Source: Stenotrophomonas sp. 364
GTDB lineage: Bacteria > Pseudomonadota > Gammaproteobacteria > Xanthomonadales > Xanthomonadaceae
DNA length: 64,000 bases
Direction: 5' to 3'
NCBI RefSeq assembly: GCF_009832905.1
Contig: NZ_CP047135.1
Coordinates: 3,760,001-3,824,000 of the forward strand
In this document: positions 10,496 to 19,265 of the stretch, piece after piece
Layout of the letters: each line of letters starts with the position of its first letter
How positions within the stretch are numbered: position 1 is the stretch's first letter
Translations under genes and position numbers: made by a program
Notes under the pieces: generated by a model
The model's input: only the letters and a program-made list of their open reading frames with translations
What the model was told of the DNA's origin: nothing
The model's database searches: none

Positions 10496-11413
10496 ATGAA
10501 ACCGCATACCACCGCCCGCCTGGCCTACCGTGCCGCCGCCCTGTTCACCCGTCTGCCCTGGTCCTGGCTGCGCGGCGTCGCCCACATGCTGGCGTGGCTG
10601 TGGATCGCGCTCAATGCCCGCGAGAGCCGGGTGACCCGGCGCAACCTGGAACTGGCCTTCCCCGAACTGACCGACGCCCAGCGGGTGCAGATGCACCGCC
10701 AGGTGCTGCGCTCCACCGCGCTGCAGGCGCTGGAAACCCTGCGCCTGTGGACCCGCCCGCGTGAGCAGAACCTGGCCTGCCTGGTCGAGCGCCATGGCGA
10801 AGCCCTGTACGACGCGGCGCTGGCCGCCGGCAAGGGCGTGATCGTGGCCGCGCCCCACCATGGCAACTGGGAGCTGCTGAACCAGTGGCTCGCCTCGCGC
10901 GGGCCGATCGCCATCGTCTACAAGGCCCCCGACGAAGCCGTGGGCGATGCCTTCCTGCAGCTGGTGCGTGGCGGCGACAACGTGCAGCAGGTGCGGGCCG
11001 AGGGGCCGGCGGTGCGTCAGCTGTTCAAGGTGCTCAAGGACGGCGGCGCCACCGGCATCCTGCCCGACCAGCAGCCCAAGGCCGGCGACGGCGTGTTCGC
11101 CCCGTTCTTCGGGGTGGAGGCGCTGACCATGACCCTGGTCAACCGGCTGGCTGAACGGACCGGGGCCACCGTGCTGTACGGCTGGTGCGAGCGCGTGGGC
11201 CCGGGCATGCAGTTTGCCCTGCACGTCGAGCCGGCCGATCCGGCCGTGGCCGACCCGGACCCGCGCACGGCGGCAACCGCACTCAACGCCGGACTGGAGC
11301 GGATCGCCCGGCGCGACCCCACCCAGTACCAGTGGACCTACAAGCGCTACACACTGCGGCCGCCGGGCAGCAACGAGGTGGACCCCTATGCCACCGAGGA
11401 ACATCCGCACTGA
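10496..11413 (+). CDS. Lipid A biosynthesis lauroyl/myristoyl acyltransferase (HtrB/LpxL family)
   Basis: 305 residues from the ATG MKPHTTARL. It transfers a secondary acyl chain from acyl-ACP to the lipid A precursor at the inner membrane. A hydrophobic N-terminal segment (VAHMLAWLWIAL) anchors it. The catalytic HX4E motif is present as APHHGNWELL, and ILPDQQPKAGDGVF matches the conserved substrate-binding region of the family. The usual Arg in the ExxR-type segment is not clearly placed, so acyl specificity cannot be told. It probably heads a run with the downstream RibA-like gene, but the genes are 68 bases apart and may be independent. Confidence 0.9.
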   Translation: MKPHTTARLAYRAAALFTRLPWSWLRGVAHMLAWLWIALNARESRVTRRNLELAFPELTDAQRVQMHRQVLRSTALQALETLRLWTRPREQNLACLVERHGEALYDAALAAGKGVIVAAPHHGNWELLNQWLASRGPIAIVYKAPDEAVGDAFLQLVRGGDNVQQVRAEGPAVRQLFKVLKDGGATGILPDQQPKAGDGVFAPFFGVEALTMTLVNRLAERTGATVLYGWCERVGPGMQFALHVEPADPAVADPDPRTAATALNAGLERIARRDPTQYQWTYKRYTLRPPGSNEVDPYATEEHPH

Positions 11414-11481
11414 CTGCGACGCAGCGTCGCGCCCCGGCGTGATTGGAAACGGCGCCTTCCGTCCCCACTGTGGAACCCACG

Positions 11482-12618
11482 ATGTCTCCCACGGCCCCTG
11501 CCATGTCTGATGCTGCTTCTCCCCTGTTCGGCGACCCGGCCGCGATCCGCTGCGAACGGGCGGTGGGCGAACTGCGCGCGGGCCGCCCGGTGGTGATCGA
11601 CGACAGCCACGGCCAGCGCCTGGCCTTCATCGCCCTGGACAGCAGCACCCGCAGCAGCTTCAGCGCGTTCGCCCAGGCCGCCGCCGACCGCCACTACCTG
11701 TTCCTTACCGCCACCCGTGCGCGGGTGCTGGGGGTGGCCGCCGAGCACGGCGCCCGCGTGCCGCTGGCCGGCATCGACTTCGATGCCCTGCCCTCGCTGA
11801 GCTACCGGCGCGAACCGGAAGTGATGCCACCGGGCTGGTCGGCGGGGCAGGCGCTGGACGATGGCGCGGTGGAAATCGCCCGCCTGGGCCTGCTGCTGCC
11901 GGCCATGGTGGGCGTGCTGCTGGAGGAGACCGACCACCGCTTCGATGATTGCGCGCAGGTATCGCTGTGCGACCTGCACCAGGGCGCCGAGCAGGCCGCC
12001 CACGCCTATGAACTGGTGACGCGTTCGCCGGTGCCGCTGCGCGAGGTGGGCATGACCGAATTTGCCGTGTTCCGCGGCGGCGTGGCCCAGCGCGACCAGG
12101 TGGCGATCATCGTCGGCAGCCCGGACCTGTCCGGGGTGGTGCCGGTACGCGTGCATTCGTCCTGCCTCACCGGCGACCTGTTCGGCTCGCTCAAGTGCGA
12201 CTGCGGCGACCAGCTGCGGCGCGGCCTGCGCAAGCTCAAGGAACTGGGTGGCGGCGTACTGCTGTACCTGGACCAGGAAGGCCGCGGCACCGGCATCGCC
12301 GCCAAGATGCGCGCCTACGGCTACCAGCACGACGGCCTGGACACCATCGACGCCGATGCGCAGCTGGGCTTCGGCGCCGACGAGCGCCGCTACGGCAGCG
12401 CGGTGGCGATGCTGCAGGGGCTGGGCGTGCACCGCGTGCAGCTGCTCAGCAACAACCCCACCAAGGCGCAGCGGCTGCGCAATGCCGGCATCGACGTGGT
12501 GGACTGCGTGCCGGTCACCGGCGATATCACCGCCGAAAACGAGCAGTACCTGCGCACCAAGGCCGAACGCGCCGGCCACCTGCTCGACGTCGACGCACTG
12601 ATCCAGGCCGCGCAATAG
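11482..12618 (+). CDS. ribA: GTP cyclohydrolase II-like protein with degenerate DHBP-synthase domain
   Basis: 378 residues from the ATG MSPTAPAMSD (an upstream in-frame TTG was rejected). The C-terminal half is a GTP cyclohydrolase II domain with zinc ligands in SSCLTGDLFGSLKCDCG, the EGRG and MRAY segments, and GADERR, so the reaction opening GTP to the first riboflavin intermediate is possible. Two positions differ from the usual motifs: YLDQEGRG instead of a RQEGRG, and DTIDADAQLGF where most have an ANHQLGF. The N-terminal half aligns in order with DHBP synthase but lacks its acidic DDEDRENEGD motif (here DDSHGQRLAF) and the RPGHxFPL motif, so it is probably not catalytic. A full ribBA probably exists elsewhere. 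Confidence 0.85.
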   Translation: MSPTAPAMSDAASPLFGDPAAIRCERAVGELRAGRPVVIDDSHGQRLAFIALDSSTRSSFSAFAQAAADRHYLFLTATRARVLGVAAEHGARVPLAGIDFDALPSLSYRREPEVMPPGWSAGQALDDGAVEIARLGLLLPAMVGVLLEETDHRFDDCAQVSLCDLHQGAEQAAHAYELVTRSPVPLREVGMTEFAVFRGGVAQRDQVAIIVGSPDLSGVVPVRVHSSCLTGDLFGSLKCDCGDQLRRGLRKLKELGGGVLLYLDQEGRGTGIAAKMRAYGYQHDGLDTIDADAQLGFGADERRYGSAVAMLQGLGVHRVQLLSNNPTKAQRLRNAGIDVVDCVPVTGDITAENEQYLRTKAERAGHLLDVDALIQAAQ

Positions 12619-12701
12619 CGCGCGGCAACTGCTACCGTCTGCGCGACGGGCGCACCGCCAGCAGCAGCACGCCCGGCATTTCCCTTGCCGAGCGCCCTGC
12701 C

Positions 12702-13235
12702 TTGTCCGACGCCATCGACACCCCCGCCATCCCCTCGCCGCCACCGTTGCCGCCGCTGCCGCCCAGTCCTGACTGGCAGCCGCTGCCACGGCGTGCCGCC
12801 GCCATCGCAGCGGTGGGCGCGGCCATCACCGGCACCGTCGTGATCGGTGGCGGGCTCGGCACGGCGTGGGTGCTGCTGGACCTGCCGCTGCGCTGGCTGG
12901 GCGTGGCCGGCATGCTGGTGCTGGGCGCGGCAATCGGCGCGGTCGTTGGTTACCGCCGCCAGCGCCGTACGTTCTGGCGGCTCGATGCCCAAGGCCTGGG
13001 CGTGCGCCGCAACCTGATGTGGGAACAGGAAACCCGCGTGCCGATCTCGCGCGTGCAGCACCTGGACCTGCGCCGCGGTCCGATCGAACGCAGCGCACGG
13101 CTGGCCACGCTGGTGGTGCACACCGCCGGCAGCCGTTTCAGCGCGGTGAGCCTGAGCGGGCTGGACGGCGAGGATGCCGAACGCCTGCGCGACACCCTGG
13201 CCCACCAGCTCGACCGCGACGACGACGCCCTGTGA
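12702..13235 (+). CDS. Bacterial PH-domain membrane protein (YdbS-like)
   Basis: 177 residues assuming a TTG start that follows the previous gene closely; the start is uncertain and no good ribosome binding site is visible. A Pro-rich N-terminus precedes two membrane segments (about residues 33-80, AVGAAITGTVVIGGGLG and VAGMLVLGAAIGAVVG) and then a bPH2 domain (WRLDAQGLGVRRNLMW, RVPISRVQHLDLRRGP). This pairs with the next gene as ydbS with ydbT. The role of these membrane PH proteins is not established. Confidence 0.8.
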   Translation: MSDAIDTPAIPSPPPLPPLPPSPDWQPLPRRAAAIAAVGAAITGTVVIGGGLGTAWVLLDLPLRWLGVAGMLVLGAAIGAVVGYRRQRRTFWRLDAQGLGVRRNLMWEQETRVPISRVQHLDLRRGPIERSARLATLVVHTAGSRFSAVSLSGLDGEDAERLRDTLAHQLDRDDDAL

Positions 13236-14791
13236 ACAGCCTGCCCCCCGCACAGGCCGCGGTGGACGACGCGTCGCAGGAGCAGCGCCTGCACCGGTGG
13301 TCGTGGCTGTTCGTCCTGCTGATGCAGCTGCGCCAGTTCCTGCTGCCGCTGGTGGCGCTGCTGGTGTTCGGCAACCGCGGCGACCGCGATGAGATGTGGT
13401 CCTACCTGGCCGCGCTGGTGGTGATCGTGGTGCTGGTGGGCACTTCGGTGCTGCAGTACCTGACCTACCGTTACCGGATCGGCCGCGATGCCATCAGCGT
13501 GCGCAGCGGGGTGATCTCGCGCAACCGGCGCGAGATTCCGTTCGCGCGCATCCACAACGTGGCGGTGCACCAGAACCCGCTGCACCGTCTGTTCGGGGTG
13601 GCCGAACTGCGCCTGGAATCGGCCGGCGGCGCCCGGCCCGAAGCGGAAATGCGCGTGCTCAAGCTGTCCCAGGCGCTGGCGCTGGAACAGCTGGTGCGGC
13701 ATCGCGGCCAGGGTGTCACGGCGACGCCGGCGGCCACGGATGCTGATGCTGATGCGGATGTGGATGCGGTCGCGCCGCCGGTCGACGATGGCGTGCTGCT
13801 GCAACTGAGCACGCTGGAGGTGGTGCGCATCGGCCTGCTGTCCAACCGCGGCTGGGTGGTGGTGCTGGCCGCTGTGGGCGCGACGTTCCAGCTGTTTCCC
13901 GATGGCACCGTGACCGATGTGATCGAGGAAGGCGGGCGCCAGGCGCTGGGCTACGCCAACGGCCTGCACCCGGCCGACTGGGTGTGGGCGGTGGTGGCGC
14001 TGCTGGCCGTGGCCGCGTTCTGGGTGCTGCTGCGCGTGTTTTCAGTGGTGCTGGCGGTGTTGCGTTACCACGGCTTCCAGCTGAGCGAGCACCAACGCCG
14101 GCTCACCGTGGTCAGTGGCCTGCTCACGCGCCTGCGCAGCAGCGTGGCGCGGCGGCGCATCCAGGCCTGGACGCTGCGCGAGAGCCCCTTGCAGCGCTGG
14201 GCCGGGCGACGCCACCTGCGCATCGACATCGCCGCCGGGGTGTCCGAAGAGAACCAGCGCCGCGACCTGCGCGAACTGGCCCCGCTGGCCACCCCCGAGG
14301 CGACCGACGCCCTGGTGCAGCACCTGCTGCCGCAGGTGCAGTGGCCGCCCGCCCGCTGGCAGCCGGTGCAGCAGCGCGGCTGGTGGCGGTTGAGCCTGGG
14401 CACGGCGGTATGGGTGCCGCTGGTGGCCGCGGCCGCGGTGTGGAACGAGGTACCGTGGGCGGCCCTGATCCTGCTGTGGCTGCCGTGGTCGGCGTTCCGG
14501 GCGCATCGCCAGATGGCCCGCATGGGCTATCACCTGGACGACCAGTACGTGGCCGTGCGCGGTGGCTGGTGGCAGCGCTGGTGGCGGTTTGCCGAGCTGG
14601 ACAAGCTGCAGGTGCTACGCCTGAGCCGTTCCCCGCTGGATCGCCTGTTGGGAACCGCCAGCGTGTGGCTGGATACCGCCGGCGCCGGTGGCAGCGTCGC
14701 CTTGTGCCTGCGCTATCTGCCCGACGCCGAGGCGCGCGCGGTGCATGCGCGCTTGAGCGAGGCCCTGGCGCACCGGCGCCTGCGCTGGTAA
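13232..14791 (+). CDS. Bacterial PH-domain membrane protein (YdbT-like, multiple bPH2 domains)
   Basis: 519 residues. The GTG start overlaps the stop of the previous gene by four bases (GTGA), which implies translational coupling and a shared function. Membrane segments occur near residues 30-70, 195-215, 245-270 and 375-400, and bPH2 domains follow each pair: RIGRDAISVRSGVISRN with IPFARIHNVAV, then QLSEHQRRLTVVSG with ARRRIQAWTL, then HLDDQYVAVRGG with DKLQVLRLSRSP. A short Asp/Ala repeat (ADADADVDA) links the first and second. Function unknown. Confidence 0.85.
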   Translation: MNSLPPAQAAVDDASQEQRLHRWSWLFVLLMQLRQFLLPLVALLVFGNRGDRDEMWSYLAALVVIVVLVGTSVLQYLTYRYRIGRDAISVRSGVISRNRREIPFARIHNVAVHQNPLHRLFGVAELRLESAGGARPEAEMRVLKLSQALALEQLVRHRGQGVTATPAATDADADADVDAVAPPVDDGVLLQLSTLEVVRIGLLSNRGWVVVLAAVGATFQLFPDGTVTDVIEEGGRQALGYANGLHPADWVWAVVALLAVAAFWVLLRVFSVVLAVLRYHGFQLSEHQRRLTVVSGLLTRLRSSVARRRIQAWTLRESPLQRWAGRRHLRIDIAAGVSEENQRRDLRELAPLATPEATDALVQHLLPQVQWPPARWQPVQQRGWWRLSLGTAVWVPLVAAAAVWNEVPWAALILLWLPWSAFRAHRQMARMGYHLDDQYVAVRGGWWQRWWRFAELDKLQVLRLSRSPLDRLLGTASVWLDTAGAGGSVALCLRYLPDAEARAVHARLSEALAHRRLRW

Positions 14792-14798
14792 TCGACGC

Positions 14799-14820
14799 AG
14801 CCGACCAACGGTCGGCTCTA
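14799..14820 (-). repeat. SMAG-like extragenic palindrome overlapping a stop codon
   Basis: On the minus strand TAGAGCCGACC-GTT-GGTCGGCT is a GTAG-type palindrome (8-bp stem). Its TAG is the stop codon of the neighbouring CDP-glycerol-type transferase gene, so the repeat sits exactly at the 3' end of that gene and between two convergent genes. Confidence 0.75.
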
Positions 14821-15873
14821 GCGCTTGGACGGCCCCCAATACCCCAGGTCACGCCGGATCTGCAGGCCGCGCGTCCACGCGCCGAACGGCTTGCGCTTGA
14901 GCGTACCCAGCTCGCCAGCGAGGAAATCCTCGGTGGCCGCGATCACCCGCTCGCTGGAATACCCATCGCGGTACGGATGGATGCTGTCGGCGTACTGCTG
15001 GATCTGCGCCACCAGCGCCGGCTCGGGCGACAGCGCGCGGTCCAGCATCGCCGGCAGCCGGGTGGCGTCGTCGAAGTCGATCATGTGCGGCTGCGGCACG
15101 CGGTTGCGGAAGGTCACCACCGGTTTGTACTGCACCACGAACTCGGACACGATCGAGGAGGTGTCCGACACCAGCACATCGGCGGCACGCTGCGCGGCCA
15201 TCACCTGCTCAGGCTCGATGAAGGCGGCGTTGTCGCCGGCCAGCGCGCGGTAGCGTGCGAACAGCTCCTCGCTGCACTTGGGGTGCAGGGTCAGCAGCCA
15301 GTAACGCTCGCCGCGCGCGATGTCGGCGGCGATGTGGTCGTACAGGTGCGGCGCCGCACTCAGGCGTTCGGTGAAGGTGGACCCGAACAGGATCACCGGG
15401 CGGCCAGCGGCCGGCGCCCGCAGCGCCGCGCTGGCGCCGCCGTCGTCGCGGAACAGCGGGTCCAGTTTCGGCCAGCCGGTCTGCGCCACCGCGAAATGGC
15501 CCTGGCGCGCGGCGAGGTCGCGGAACGGCTCCGTCGTCGCCGGCCCCTGCGTGCAGTACAGGTCGAACAGGCCACGCACGCGGAAATGGCCGCGCGCGCT
15601 GTCGCGTTTCTGCACATTGAAGCCATGGAATACCTGCACCTTGGCCCCGGCGATGAACGGCGGCACCCAGTTGGCGGCGCTGAACACCGCGCGCGGGCGC
15701 AGCGCCAGCGCCTGTTTGAGGTCCACATTGGGCACCCCCGGCAGGCTGGCCCCGGCCGCGCCATCGGCGAACCAGGCCGACACCGATTGCCCGGACGCGT
15801 GCAACGCCTGGGCCAGAGGGGCGAGAATGGGCAGCGCATAACGCTCCGTCGCAAACAGCAGGTACTCGGCCAT
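14818..15873 (-). CDS. CDP-glycerol glycerophosphotransferase-like / LPS modification transferase
   Basis: 351 residues. The N-terminus begins with a pair of ATG codons; the second one is five bases from a GGAGG and was chosen. The protein has the two-lobed GT-B-like layout of CDP-glycerol glycerophosphotransferases (the teichoic-acid TagF type): HGFNVQKRD in the N lobe, and in the C lobe VILFGSTFTERLS, TLHPKCSEE and VLVSDTSSIVSEFV with the nucleotide-binding DTSS. In Gram-negatives such proteins modify LPS core or O-chain rather than wall teichoic acid. It is the first gene of a polysaccharide cluster and lies head-to-head with a GT2 gene. Confidence 0.8.
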   Translation of the reverse strand: MAEYLLFATERYALPILAPLAQALHASGQSVSAWFADGAAGASLPGVPNVDLKQALALRPRAVFSAANWVPPFIAGAKVQVFHGFNVQKRDSARGHFRVRGLFDLYCTQGPATTEPFRDLAARQGHFAVAQTGWPKLDPLFRDDGGASAALRAPAAGRPVILFGSTFTERLSAAPHLYDHIAADIARGERYWLLTLHPKCSEELFARYRALAGDNAAFIEPEQVMAAQRAADVLVSDTSSIVSEFVVQYKPVVTFRNRVPQPHMIDFDDATRLPAMLDRALSPEPALVAQIQQYADSIHPYRDGYSSERVIAATEDFLAGELGTLKRKPFGAWTRGLQIRRDLGYWGPSKR

Positions 15874-15874
15874 C

Positions 15875-16693
15875 ATGTCCTCCACGACCGCTCCCACTGA
15901 ACGGCCTCGCATCTCGGCCTGCATTATCGCGTTCAATGAAGCCGACCGCATCGGCGATTGCCTGGCCTCGCTGGCCTTCTGCGACGAGATCGTCGTGGTG
16001 GATTCCCATTCCACCGATGCCACCGTGGCCATCGCCCGCGCCGCCGGGGCCACCGTGCTGCAGCGCGCGTTCGACGGCTTCCGCAGCCAGAAGGCGTTCT
16101 GCGTTGAACAGGCCCGCCATGACTGGGTGCTGTGCCTGGATGCCGACGAGCGCGTCAGCGACGAGCTGCGCGCGGCCATCCTGGCCGCCCAGTCCGGAGG
16201 CTTCGCCGGCCACCACGGCTACCGCTTCGCGCGCCTGTCCGAGTACTTCGGCAAGTTCCTGCACCACGGCAATGCCTACCCGGACCGCGTGCTGCGCCTG
16301 TTCGACCGCCGCCACGGCGGCTGGCGCGGCAAGCGCGAGATCCACGAAGCGGCCAGCGTCGACGGCCGCGTGGGCGTGCTGCGCGGTGACCTCATCCACT
16401 ACCCGTACCGCTCGCTGGAACAGCAGTTGAGCAAGACCCAACGCTACGCGCGGATGATGGCCGAGCACGAGTTCGCACGCGGCAAGCGCGCCACCCTGGC
16501 CAAGCTGGTCCTGGCCCCGGCGTGGCGGTTCTGGCGCGGGCTGCTGCTGCGCGGTGGCTTCCGCGATGGCTGGCACGGGCTGGTGTATGCCTACGTACGC
16601 GCCAACTACGTGCGCCAGAAAACGATCATGCTGTGGATGCTGCAGCACGGCCAGCCGGTGAGCGACCCGCCGCGCCGCAGCGACGCCGCATGA
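15875..16693 (+). CDS. Glycosyltransferase family 2 (LPS core type, WaaE/KdtX-like)
   Basis: 272 residues. The start codon lies directly against the start of the divergent gene; no ribosome binding site is visible, but no later start fits. The GT2 fold is complete: ISACIIAFNEADRI at the N-terminus, VVDSHSTDAT for the nucleotide, LCLDADERVS with the DxD metal motif, and a C-terminal HYPYRSLEQQL. This is close to the WaaE/KdtX proteins, which add a beta-linked glucose to inner core heptose. A membrane-associated C-terminal helix is likely (LVYAYVRANYVRQK). The acceptor is not shown by the sequence. Confidence 0.85.
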   Translation: MSSTTAPTERPRISACIIAFNEADRIGDCLASLAFCDEIVVVDSHSTDATVAIARAAGATVLQRAFDGFRSQKAFCVEQARHDWVLCLDADERVSDELRAAILAAQSGGFAGHHGYRFARLSEYFGKFLHHGNAYPDRVLRLFDRRHGGWRGKREIHEAASVDGRVGVLRGDLIHYPYRSLEQQLSKTQRYARMMAEHEFARGKRATLAKLVLAPAWRFWRGLLLRGGFRDGWHGLVYAYVRANYVRQKTIMLWMLQHGQPVSDPPRRSDAA

Positions 16694-16737
16694 GCACTGC
16701 TGTGGCAGACTTCATGCGCGTTTGATCGAAGGCCTCC

Positions 16738-17859
16738 ATGAAGATCCTCTACACCAACTTCCATTCCGGCGACGGCGGCGGCCACACCACCTACCTGGTG
16801 TCACTGGCGCGTGCGCTGTCGGCGCGGCACCAGCTGTTCATGGCCGCCCCGGACAACAGCCGCGTGCTGCGCGTGGTCCGCGACGAAGGCATTGCCGAAC
16901 CGCTGGACATCGCCTTCAGCAGTGGCCTGCCCACGCTGCCCCAGCAATGGGCCGACACGCGCCGCCTGCGCCGCCTGGTGCAGCAGCACCGCATCGACAT
17001 CGTGCACGCCAACGGCGCGCGCGACCATCGGGTGATGATGGAGGCAGTGGCCGGCCTGGCCCACCGGCCCAGGCTGGTGTTCACCAAGCACAACAGCAAG
17101 CCCAGCAACACCTTCGGCAACCGCCTGCGCGCGCGCTGGGGCACCGACCGGGTGATCGCCGTCTCCGCGCATACCCGCGACATGTTGCTGGACAGCCCCT
17201 ACCGGCGCTGCCCGATCGACGTGGTACGCAACGGCGTGGACCTGGCCCGCTTCGCACCGGTCGAGGCATCGGCCGGCGCGGCGCTGCGTGCCCGCTGGAC
17301 CACCGACCCCGAGGCGCTGGTGATGGTGAGCAATGCCGGCACCGACGGCCACAAGGGCTGGATCGACCTGGTCGAGGCGATTGCCACGCTGCCCGAGCCG
17401 ATCCGCAGCCACCTCCACGTGGCCGTGGCCGGCCGCGACGCCGACCCGCGCCTGCTGGCACGCGTGGCGGAGCTGGGCCTCGGCGCGCAGGTGCACCTGC
17501 CCGGCCTGCTGGAGGACATCCGGCCGTTCGTGGCCAGCGGTGATGCGGGCTTCGTGCTGTCCCACGACGTGGAGACGATCTCTTTCGCCTGCCGCGAAAT
17601 GATGGCGATGGGCAAGCCGGTGATGGTCAGCGACTACGCCGGCCTGCCGGAGAACATCGACCACGGCCAGGACGGGTGGATCGTGCCGGTGCGCAACATT
17701 CCGGCGATCGCCGCCCAGGTGGCCCAGCTGTATGCACAACGCCACGACCTGGCCCGCATCGGCGTGGCCGCGCGCCAGCGTGCGGTGCGTGAGTTCGGCC
17801 TGGACACGTTCACCGGCCTGACCGAAGCCAGCTACGCCGCCGCCCTGCAGGGCGGTTGA
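16738..17859 (+). CDS. Glycosyltransferase family 4 (GT-B)
   Basis: 373 residues. The N-terminal lobe starts MKILYTNFHSGDGGGHTTY, the glycine-rich acceptor loop. The C-terminal lobe has VMVSNAGTDGHKGW for donor binding, HLPGLLEDIRPF and the nucleotide-binding ESFA-like motif (SHDVETISFACREMMAMGKPV). The donor and acceptor sugars cannot be told. It follows the GT2 gene by 44 bases in the same direction, so the two probably form one transcription unit acting on the LPS core or another envelope glycan. Confidence 0.88.
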   Translation: MKILYTNFHSGDGGGHTTYLVSLARALSARHQLFMAAPDNSRVLRVVRDEGIAEPLDIAFSSGLPTLPQQWADTRRLRRLVQQHRIDIVHANGARDHRVMMEAVAGLAHRPRLVFTKHNSKPSNTFGNRLRARWGTDRVIAVSAHTRDMLLDSPYRRCPIDVVRNGVDLARFAPVEASAGAALRARWTTDPEALVMVSNAGTDGHKGWIDLVEAIATLPEPIRSHLHVAVAGRDADPRLLARVAELGLGAQVHLPGLLEDIRPFVASGDAGFVLSHDVETISFACREMMAMGKPVMVSDYAGLPENIDHGQDGWIVPVRNIPAIAAQVAQLYAQRHDLARIGVAARQRAVREFGLDTFTGLTEASYAAALQGG

Positions 17860-17866
17860 ACCCGTA

Positions 17867-19141
17867 TCAGTCTGCCTGGCGCCTGCGCGCCGGGTCGGAC
17901 AGCGCCAGGAATACCGCCACCCAGGTGGCGTAGAAGGACGCCGAGCGCATGTCGCGGAACATCATCTCGGTGAGGCCGAACATCAGGTAGCTGGCGCAGA
18001 TCATCACCCCGGCACCGGCGAACAGGCGCCCGGCGTCGTCCTCCCGCCACAGCCGGCGCAGCAGCACCCAGCCCGGCGCGGCGTAGAGCAGCACCAGTCC
18101 CAGCCCGCCCAGCACGCCGTAGGTGGCCAGGAAATACAGCAGGTCGTTGTGGGTTTCGCCATAGTCGCGCGCGACAGTGGGCGAAACCTGGCGCGCCTCG
18201 GCCAGGCTGCGCAGCTCTTCGCGGAAGCGGTCGCCCCCGCCAATGCCGAACACCGGCTCGCTCTGGATCATGTGCCCGGCCGCGCTCCACAGCTGCAGGC
18301 GGATGCACACCGACGTATCGGCCAGGTGGGTCACCTGGCACTCTTCGAATTCATTCACGCCCAGGTGGATGCGCTCGCGCAGGGTGCTGTCGCTGAGCAC
18401 GATCAGGCCCACCGCGCCGAGCAGCAACGCACCGGCCCAGGCCTTGTAGCGGTTGAGCCGGCGCCCCTGCACCAGCAGGGCGATGAACACCAGCACCGGC
18501 ACGGCAAGCAGGCCGCCGCGGGTCTGGGTGGCGAGGAATGCGCCCAGCCCGGCCACGCCGGTGATCAGTTTCAGCGCGAACTCGGTGCGCTTGAAACGGG
18601 TGATGCGGTAGCCCAGCAGCAACAGCGCCAGCATCGAAAACAGCAGCGTCAGGTTGCCGTAGGTCACCGTGTTGAACTGGCGGGTGGCCGGGCGTCCGCC
18701 GGTGCTCAACACCAGCCAGCCGACGTTGATCACCGCATACCAGATGCCCAGCAACAGGCCGAACAGGCCATGGGCCAGAATCGGGCGCGGAATCCGCAGC
18801 GCGGCGGCCAGGATCAGCAGCACGGTCAGGAAGCGCGCGGCCTTTTCCACCTCCGATCCTTTCCACAGGCCGTGCACCAGCAGGCTGGTCAGCACGCCGA
18901 TCAGCATCACCGCCACGCCCACGCCCATCCACACATACTCGCGGCGGTTGTCGCACCAGACCTGCCCGGGCGCGGCCGGACGCACCACCACCAGCACGAT
19001 GATGCTCAGCAGGACCAGCAGGTAATAGCCCGCGCTGCCACCGTCCAGGGTCGACATCAGCAGCACCGGGGACAACCCGAGCGCGATCGTGAAGGCCCAT
19101 GCCAAGGCGAGGTTGGCGCGGGCAGGACGGAGTGGAGACAT
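17867..19141 (-). CDS. O-antigen ligase family protein (WaaL/Wzy-like)
   Basis: 424 residues with about eleven hydrophobic segments and a large periplasmic loop (about residues 265-345). In that loop RDYGETHNDLLYFLATYG has the conserved His plus downstream GxxG helix of the WaaL/Wzy_C family, which joins undecaprenyl-linked glycan to lipid A-core. An in-frame ATG 114 bases further upstream, ten bases after the stop of the next gene, would add 38 hydrophilic residues; neither start has an ideal ribosome binding site. It is transcribed after the ArnT-like gene. Confidence 0.85.
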   Translation of the reverse strand: MSPLRPARANLALAWAFTIALGLSPVLLMSTLDGGSAGYYLLVLLSIIVLVVVRPAAPGQVWCDNRREYVWMGVGVAVMLIGVLTSLLVHGLWKGSEVEKAARFLTVLLILAAALRIPRPILAHGLFGLLLGIWYAVINVGWLVLSTGGRPATRQFNTVTYGNLTLLFSMLALLLLGYRITRFKRTEFALKLITGVAGLGAFLATQTRGGLLAVPVLVFIALLVQGRRLNRYKAWAGALLLGAVGLIVLSDSTLRERIHLGVNEFEECQVTHLADTSVCIRLQLWSAAGHMIQSEPVFGIGGGDRFREELRSLAEARQVSPTVARDYGETHNDLLYFLATYGVLGGLGLVLLYAAPGWVLLRRLWREDDAGRLFAGAGVMICASYLMFGLTEMMFRDMRSASFYATWVAVFLALSDPARRRQAD

Positions 19142-19265
19142 GGTCACGATCTGGGCAATGCGGCGTAATGACGGAGGAGGAACGGGTTCACCGGCCTCCA
19201 TTCCAGGATCGGGCGAGCGGGCGGCATTGTCGCTGATCGTCCCGTAATGATCCATGAGAGTCCCA

